Made by a program: the position numbers and the translations under genes. Below the pieces are notes generated by a model. The model ran no database searches, was not told the origin of the DNA, and saw only the letters and a program-made list of their open reading frames with translations. A stretch of DNA of 64,000 nt, taken from positions 1 through 64,000 of the forward strand of contig NZ_ACFY01000161.1 in assembly GCF_000174195.1 (NCBI RefSeq), read 5' to 3'. Every line of letters begins with the position of its first letter. Position 1 is the first letter of the stretch. Shown here one piece after another: positions 63,751 through 64,000 of this stretch. The stretch is from Roseburia inulinivorans DSM 16841 (GTDB taxonomy: Bacteria > Bacillota > Clostridia > Lachnospirales > Lachnospiraceae).

Positions 63751-64000
63751 CTCTTAATCCTCCGTTTTCCACACCAATCAACCTATCTGTCTCTTTTGTA
63801 TAGATATTTAGGCTCTCACAACTATATTCTCTCTTACTTGTGGAAAGTATATGAAATTTCATGTTTTTTTTAAATATGCAAAAATTTTTCTTTGTCGCAT
63901 GTCAATATACATTTTCCACTTATTGTCTATCATCTATATACAGAAACCGCCGTATTGAATATAGATATTATGATATGTAGTTTTTAATACTATATGCATT
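63751..64000. other. non-coding edge
   Basis: 250 bp upstream of the radical SAM gene. AT-rich with no ORF of interest; it must hold its promoter, but I cannot fix the boxes with confidence. Confidence 0.3.

Noticed and set aside
1-64000. CRISPR arrays, tRNA and rRNA genes
   Set aside because: No regularly spaced repeats and no tRNA or rRNA signatures were found on reading either strand.

Overview
The window comes from a low-to-moderate GC Gram-positive anaerobe, most likely a gut member of the Lachnospiraceae (Clostridia). Supporting signs are SpoVT, AgrBD-type peptide signalling, a ROK glucokinase, ECF transport, a fused rhodanese/TtcA protein, lipoprotein-anchored ABC binding proteins and strong AGGAGG-type ribosome sites. 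Genus (Roseburia/Agathobacter-like) is a guess. I see no rRNA, tRNA or CRISPR array.

Layout. 0-9.4 kb: rRNA methyltransferase rsmJ, then a sugar-utilisation locus (GH30 glycosidase, binding protein, two permeases, AraC regulator, glucokinase). An ISL3-family element with a perfect 8-bp target duplication sits in front of the regulator. 9.4-18.3 kb: core genes (PBP1A-type penicillin-binding protein, a coiled-coil protein, YhaN/YhaO-like ATPase and nuclease, spoVT, a broken DUF4160 gene with an intact DUF2442-XRE partner, a rhodanese-TtcA fusion). 18.3-25.8 kb: an AT-rich island with a LytTR two-component system, an FtsX/BceB-like ABC transporter and an adenylate-forming enzyme that appears fused to an acyl carrier protein. 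It is flanked by two diverged copies of a terminator plus binding-protein 3' end. 25.8-29.1 kb: a polar amino-acid ABC transporter interrupted by a 224-bp palindromic element with 11-bp direct repeats; a relative of this element lies at 58.9 kb. 29.3-36.5 kb: GNAT, NUDIX, azlCD, an isochorismatase-family hydrolase, and a nucleoside phosphorylase plus ECF transporter operon. 36.6-42.1 kb: an oligopeptide/nickel-type ABC operon. 42.2-48.9 kb: two near-identical HAD phosphatase genes enclose an IS4-like element and a three-gene operon in which a radical SAM/SPASM enzyme is translationally coupled to a membrane protein ending in a (Cys-Ala)5 tail. 49-57.8 kb: an agr-type quorum-sensing region (agrB, an agrD of 49 codons, an XRE regulator, a LytTR regulator and AgrC-like kinase) with a downstream ABC operon. 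57.8-63.8 kb: aldo-keto reductase, LtaS-like sulfatase, a UPF0104-type membrane protein and a radical SAM protein.

A cross-cutting feature is that at least nine genes are out of frame only at A or T homopolymers (A6-A9 or T8); seven of them are restored by exactly one extra A. I annotate the restored genes and say so each time. The cause may be assembly error or real slippage.

Best candidates for an undescribed system are the (CA)5-tail/radical SAM/membrane-protein operon (44.9-48.1 kb), the LytTR-controlled transporter with the ligase-carrier fusion and a 15-codon leader ORF (19.2-25.7 kb), and the structured palindromic element at 26.8 and 58.9 kb.
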